Shown here one piece after another: positions 63,066 to 64,000 of a DNA stretch of 64,000 bases; position 1 is the first letter of the stretch, and every line of letters starts with the position of its first letter. Under the pieces are notes generated by a model, which was given only the letters and a program-made list of their open reading frames with translations, did not search any database and had not been told where the DNA came from. This DNA is from Streptacidiphilus rugosus AM-16 (lineage in GTDB: Bacteria; Actinomycetota; Actinomycetes; Streptomycetales; Streptomycetaceae): NCBI RefSeq assembly GCF_000744655.1, contig NZ_JQMJ01000003.1:930001-994000 (forward strand), in the 5' to 3' direction. The translations under genes were made by a program, and so were the position numbers.

Positions 63066-64000
63066 GTGAAACCACATCACAGACGCACGCGTTCGAAAGC
63101 ATGGATCGGCGCGACCGCGGCCCTCGCGGCCTCCGCGCTGGTCTACGGGGCGATAGCCGAGGCGTCCTCCTCGTCCTCCTCCGCGCCGACCGCGGCGGGC
63201 ACGAGCGTGACGCCGGTCCGGCTGGGCAGCACGCTGCAGGGTCAGTTCGCCGCCGCCGCCCGCGAGTTCCACGTCCCCACGCGGGTGCTCCTGGCGCTCT
63301 CCTACCAGCAGTCGCTCTGGGACACCCACGAAGGCCTGCCGAGCACCACCGGCAACTACAACGTGATGGGCCTGACCCAGGTCAGCGCCGCCGATCTGGC
63401 GCCGACGGCGGCCGGCGAGGTCGAGAGCGGCGGCTCGGACGACCCGGCGATCGTGCGGCACGCCGCGGCTGCGAAGTCGAAGGCGAAGAAGCAGGCCCCG
63501 GCGGTCGACGCCTCGGCTCCCGGCTTCCACACGCTGGACGCCGCCGCGAAGCTGATCGGCGAGCCCGCCTCCGCGCTGAAGTCCGACGCGCGCCAGAACA
63601 TCCGCGGCGGGGCGGCGCTGCTGGCCTCGTACGAGAAGAAGCTGAACGGCTCGCTCCCCGCCGACCCGGGCCAGTGGTACCGGGCCGTCGCGCAGTTCGC
63701 CCACGCGGACGACGCCGCCACCGCGAAGGAGTTCGCCGACCGCGTCTACACGGTGATGCGCACCGGCGCGCGCCGCACGACCGCGGAGCAGCAGGCGGTG
63801 TCCCTGTCGGCCGACCCCGGCCTGAAGGTGACCGGCGCCGCCTCGGCGAGCACGCTGGCCGGCGCGGGAGTGGCGCCGAGGGCGCTCACGGTGACCCGCG
63901 CCGCGGCGGGGCCGTCGTTCAGCGCGGAGTGCCCGACCGGTCTCAGCTGCACCGTCGCGCCGGCCCTGTACAAGCAGGACTCCGCGGACATCACCGACTA
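63066..64000 (+). CDS. Secreted cell-wall hydrolase (N-acetylmuramoyl-L-alanine amidase type), 3' end outside window
   Basis: At least 311 residues, cut by the window end. The GTG at 63066 starts an Arg/His-rich n-region and a hydrophobic signal (AWIGATAALAASALVYGAIAEAS). The next about 230 residues hold a lysozyme/transglycosylase-like helical domain (LQGQFAAAAREFHVPTRVLLALSYQQSLWDTH, NYNVMGLTQV). The region before the cut (ECPTGLSCTVAPALYK) matches the junction to an amidase_2 domain in streptomycete proteins next to clpC. The catalytic residues would lie beyond the window. No gene is visible between the clpC terminator and this start. Confidence 0.8.
   Translation, partial: MKPHHRRTRSKAWIGATAALAASALVYGAIAEASSSSSSAPTAAGTSVTPVRLGSTLQGQFAAAAREFHVPTRVLLALSYQQSLWDTHEGLPSTTGNYNVMGLTQVSAADLAPTAAGEVESGGSDDPAIVRHAAAAKSKAKKQAPAVDASAPGFHTLDAAAKLIGEPASALKSDARQNIRGGAALLASYEKKLNGSLPADPGQWYRAVAQFAHADDAATAKEFADRVYTVMRTGARRTTAEQQAVSLSADPGLKVTGAASASTLAGAGVAPRALTVTRAAAGPSFSAECPTGLSCTVAPALYKQDSADITD

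Overview
The window is chromosomal DNA from a high-GC actinomycete, almost certainly Streptomycetaceae (Streptomyces, Kitasatospora or Streptacidiphilus-like). Evidence: strong G/C third-position bias, frequent GTG starts, many ATGA/GTGA stop-start overlaps, and a gene order I know from Streptomyces chromosomes (tilS-hpt-ftsH-folE ... folP-folB-folK ... panC-panD-nadB-nadC-coaX ... lysS ... lsr2-clpC). I see no tRNA, rRNA, CRISPR array, insertion sequence or prophage. Species cannot be set from this sequence alone.

Region 1 (1-12.2 kb, accessory). A DUF35-type OB-fold/zinc-ribbon protein, a small secreted protein, an iron-uptake operon (an EfeU-EfeO fusion followed by the Tat-exported haem peroxidase EfeB, behind an iron-box sequence), a ThrE-type exporter, an integral membrane protein, an NlpC/P60 hydrolase, an aldo/keto reductase, a DUF222-HNH protein and a small membrane protein.

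Region 2 (12.2-22.3 kb) is the most interesting block. It holds a flavin amine oxidase, a TetR regulator, a YtcJ-type amidohydrolase and a complete five-gene peptide/opine-class ABC importer. Two almost identical 29-bp palindromes lie before the oxidase and before the amidohydrolase-transporter operon. Each palindrome centre contains TTGACA, which can serve as a -35 box with TTCACT 17-18 bp downstream. This looks like one self-contained, derepressible catabolic regulon: import, deacylation or hydrolysis, then oxidative deamination.

Region 3 (22.3-45.3 kb) is conserved core: pyrophosphatase and a divergent PBP4-type carboxypeptidase, a DUF2342 zincin, tilS, hpt, ftsH, folE, two tandem membrane-anchored esterases, an MprF-like aminoacyl-lipid transferase, folP, an NTF2-like protein, folB, folK, a DUF3180 protein, and a coiled-coil membrane protein whose reading frame is broken near 40,550. 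Then come a NuoD paralogue translationally coupled to a MidA/NDUFAF7-type methyltransferase and a DesK-like two-component pair.

Region 4 (45.3-64 kb): a threonine aldolase-like enzyme, a PlsC acyltransferase, a DUF2520 protein overlapping panC, then panD, nadB, nadC and coaX (pantothenate, NAD and CoA cofactors). These are followed by a conserved hypothetical protein, a sortase-type surface protein, lysS, a 48-residue membrane peptide, a BlaI-like repressor, a GNAT enzyme (ArgA type), lsr2, an antisense gene resembling SCO3374, clpC, and the start of a cell-wall amidase running off the end.

Recurring non-coding themes: several genes have a TANNNT-like -10 box 6-8 nt before the start codon (leaderless-mRNA layout), and a dispersed intergenic hairpin repeat family appears at 31,987, 36,619 and 51,341.
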